NCBI GenBank assembly: GCA_030737835.1 | Contig: JAUJYN010000012.1 | Span: 11,704,729 to 11,768,728 of the forward strand | Direction: 5' to 3' | From: Acorus gramineus | Taxonomy: Eukaryota > Streptophyta > Magnoliopsida > Acorales > Acoraceae | DNA length: 64,000 bases | Shown here: positions 61,426 through 64,000 of the stretch, one piece after another | How the letters are laid out: every line of letters begins with the position of its first letter | How positions within the stretch are numbered: the first letter of the stretch is position 1 | Notes under the pieces: generated by a model | Databases searched by the model: none | What the model was told of the DNA's origin: nothing | The model's input: the letters and a program-made list of their open reading frames with translations, nothing else | Position numbers and translations under genes: made by a program

Positions 61426-62261
61426 AATGTTGTTACATGACTGGATCAATAAACTATAAGCTTGAACATTTTTTTTTTAAATATTTAGTCTCATCATTTT
61501 ATATTGTGCATTGATATACTCAGTCTACTTTTTTTTATGGGTAAAAAAGAATTTGTATTTCTATAATTAGTAAGTACATTCAGAATATACAATCATATGT
61601 AATAAAAAAAAGGGTGTAACAAAATATAGAGTGTTTGGAAACAGGGCAAAGAGGGAAATCACAACTAGGTGTGATTGCATACTTTACTCCTATAATAATA
61701 ATAATAATAAAGATAATAATATGTATTTCATACCATAACAAAATACTCAGTCATTTTTTATAAATATGTATATATTAAATGCATTCAAATATATTTTTTT
61801 AATCTTAATTTTTTATAAAAATATGTATTTCATTAAATATACTTCTATAATAATAATAATAATAATAACTATTATTGTTGATGTTGTTATAAGTATTCTT
61901 AGGGAACAAGTGTTGTAGATGCCTTGAGTCTCCATCAAGGCATGAATCCCGGACCCGGAATTCCTCTTTTGGATATTTGTGAAGAAAAAACATGGAATAA
62001 TTTAAAGAGGGAGGAAAAAAAAAGCATTTCTCATGTGCAATCCTTCCAAGTAAAACCAAAGTGGAAAATTGTGCTCAATTTCAGCTAATTAAACAAATCA
62101 AATGAGTGGGTGAAAGTCTTTTGATATAATATTCATTCACAGAGTGCAAAAGTAGCCGACGCTGTTGAACATCTCATCTTGGTCTTGTTTCCATGTGAGA
62201 CTACTGTATCAATGAATATACACATTAGTATCATTGAGTTTGACTTGACCACCTTTATTTT

Positions 62262-62507
62262 AAGGGTCTTTTATTTTTTTAGTCCCTATCAATCCCTCGT
62301 TTCTTTATATTTCTGTTTAAGTTTTAAAATTTAAAGGATATATTTTTTTTAGTATCTAAGAGAGACTTATCACTAAATTATTTGATTTTCTTTTTAGTCC
62401 TTAAAGAATATATCATTTAAATCTGAAGATTTAAAGTGAAATATCAAGAAGTGAGGAATTGATACTAAATCATACAGTTTATAGGGATTTAAAAATAAAA
62501 AACTCTT
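62262..62507. mobile_element. Foldback MITE (AAGGG family), copy 3
   Basis: A 246 bp diverged copy. The ends AAGGGTCTTTTATTTTTTTA and, on the other strand, AAGAGTTTTTTATTTTTAAA pair imperfectly. It is flanked by ATTTT on both sides, a possible 5 bp target duplication. Confidence 0.6.
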
Positions 62508-63367
62508 ATTTTAATTTATGTTATAATATTGTGTGCAAACATATATGTTTGTTTTTTAAAACAAGCTCTTTTCATGGTAAGAATAAGAGAGTCATGTGAG
62601 ATAGACTCATGGAAACTTAAAATGGTTATTACATTGATGGAGATTTTATCATGTTTTTTCAGTATTATTGTGGTGGTAAGTATAGATCAAACAACAATCA
62701 AAGGTTATAATCTCTTTTATTGTTAGGAATCATATCCCATGTGATAAACCACATATAGAGAATATTCATTATCAATTTATGATGGATCCGCTGGTGGTAT
62801 GCCACGTAGGTGGGCACATTATCACTATATGGTGCATGCAGTACATAATGAAATTTGAGATCCAAACATGCCAAACACACTTTGGTGGTTGAGTGCACAC
62901 CAATGTATCAGACAAACAGTTTTTCTTAGACATTTTATTATAAAAGGTATATAAGAGTGCAACATGTAATTATAGAGTAGTACATCATTCCGGATGAAGC
63001 AAGGGCTTAATGAACTACATATACCTAGTAGGAATCATAGTGCACGGGGTTTTATTATAATGTATGAAATAAATAAAAAATATTTTTTAAATAAAAAATA
63101 AATTATGATATCTCAGTATATATTTTATATTGTATAACAATATATACTTAAATGAAATTTTTTTTTTTTTTACATGGACTGCAAATAAAGATGTACAGGG
63201 GGCTGAACTTATCATTTTCCATCTAAAATGGATGAGTGTCTGTTTTCTGGGCTTAAAACAGGCAATGGATGAAAGTCTCAGCCCAATAGGGTCGTGGATA
63301 CTTTTATTAGGCTTTAGCGGGCCTATTAAAGAGAATGGGCCAAAGGCCTAAACTACATTAAGATTTT

Positions 63368-63628
63368 GAGCGTTGATACACGCAGTCAATTTTACGGTCT
63401 ATTTTGCAACCCCCAAACACTATGATAACGTAATATATATTACACTATCATAGTGTATGATGTTTTATCATAGTATATGATCTAATTTTTTTTCATTTTT
63501 TCACCATGAAAAAAAAAACATGTTAATGTATCTCAATATGCACTTCAAATGGTGAGTGTATGATTTAAAAAAAAAAATGGGATGGACTACAATTAGGACT
63601 ACAATGGGGGCTGCACATATCTTTTTCC
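63368..63628 (+). mobile_element. Mutator-like MITE, copy 3
   Basis: A 261 bp copy in the same orientation as copy 1. It begins GAGCGTTGATACACGCAG and ends in GGGGGCTGCACATATC then TTTTTCC. Flanking 9-mers TAAGATTTT (63359-63367) and TAAGATTTC (63629-63637) match at 8 of 9 positions. Confidence 0.78.
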
Positions 63629-64000
63629 TAAGATTTCCTCCGTTTTTAACACCAAATGCAGTCTGAAACATTTTTTTATTTTCTAAAAAATATTATACCT
63701 CATCAAATGAGGTATGTATTTGTTTTTTTTTTTAAATAATGTTTATCCTCCACTGTATTGTAAGGACTATATATATCAAAAAAATGAGACATATAGCTAA
63801 TTAAATCATATGAGATAATTAAATGAGGCTTTAAAATGCATTGAATGTAATATATCTAGCGTTCTTTTCTGTTTTTTCATCCTACCAAATGCAGGAATTG
63901 AATTACATGGTGATATGTAACATTTTATAATGGGTATATAGGATCCAGACATGTAATTATAATCAGAAGATAATGAATTAACTAACATTGCTTTCATATA

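Overview
This window is nuclear DNA of a flowering plant. Six genes have plant-type GT-AG exon structures and encode land-plant families. The intergenic DNA is AT-rich and full of small inverted-repeat transposons, and there is a chimeric insert of chloroplast DNA. Coding GC and codon use are not grass-like, so a dicot, magnoliid or non-grass monocot is more likely; I cannot name the species. All exon joins below were checked by hand for reading phase.

Layout: (1) 739-6031 (+), mitochondrial-type ribosomal protein bL17, 6 exons, with a PIF/Harbinger-like element in intron 3 and a Mutator-like MITE in intron 5. (2) 6032-10821, AT-rich DNA with a nested transposon and a foldback MITE just upstream of the next promoter. 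(3) 10822-15107 (+), secreted DUF642 cell-wall protein, 3 exons. (4) 15108-22916, gene-free, with several inverted-repeat elements. (5) 22917-26728 (+), PXC3-like leucine-rich-repeat receptor with a degenerate kinase domain, 2 exons. (6) 28680-36181 (+), DNA topoisomerase II, 21 exons, complete at 1460 residues. (7) 36182-40479, containing a non-autonomous hAT element that itself carries a MITE. (8) 40480-44653 (+), NFD6-like mitochondrial small protein, 3 exons. (9) 44654-52276, mostly repeats, including an 835 bp foldback element. (10) 55968-52277 (-), OBERON4/TITANIA-type PHD-finger protein, 2 exons. (11) 55969-64000, gene-free, holding a half copy of the foldback element, a NUPT made of ycf1 + atpF + psaA pieces, a SINE-like element and further MITEs.

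The genes do not form a pathway; this is ordinary plant gene order. Two act in organelles (bL17m, NFD6-like), two at the cell surface or wall (DUF642, PXC3-like) and two in the nucleus (TOP2, OBE4-like). The most interesting non-genic content is the three-piece plastid insert, at least three multi-copy MITE families visible inside this one window (one with a perfect 9 bp target duplication), the foldback element built of repeated CCCCCT-type motifs with a solo arm 9 kb away, and a duplicated, probably decoy, splice acceptor inside TOP2.
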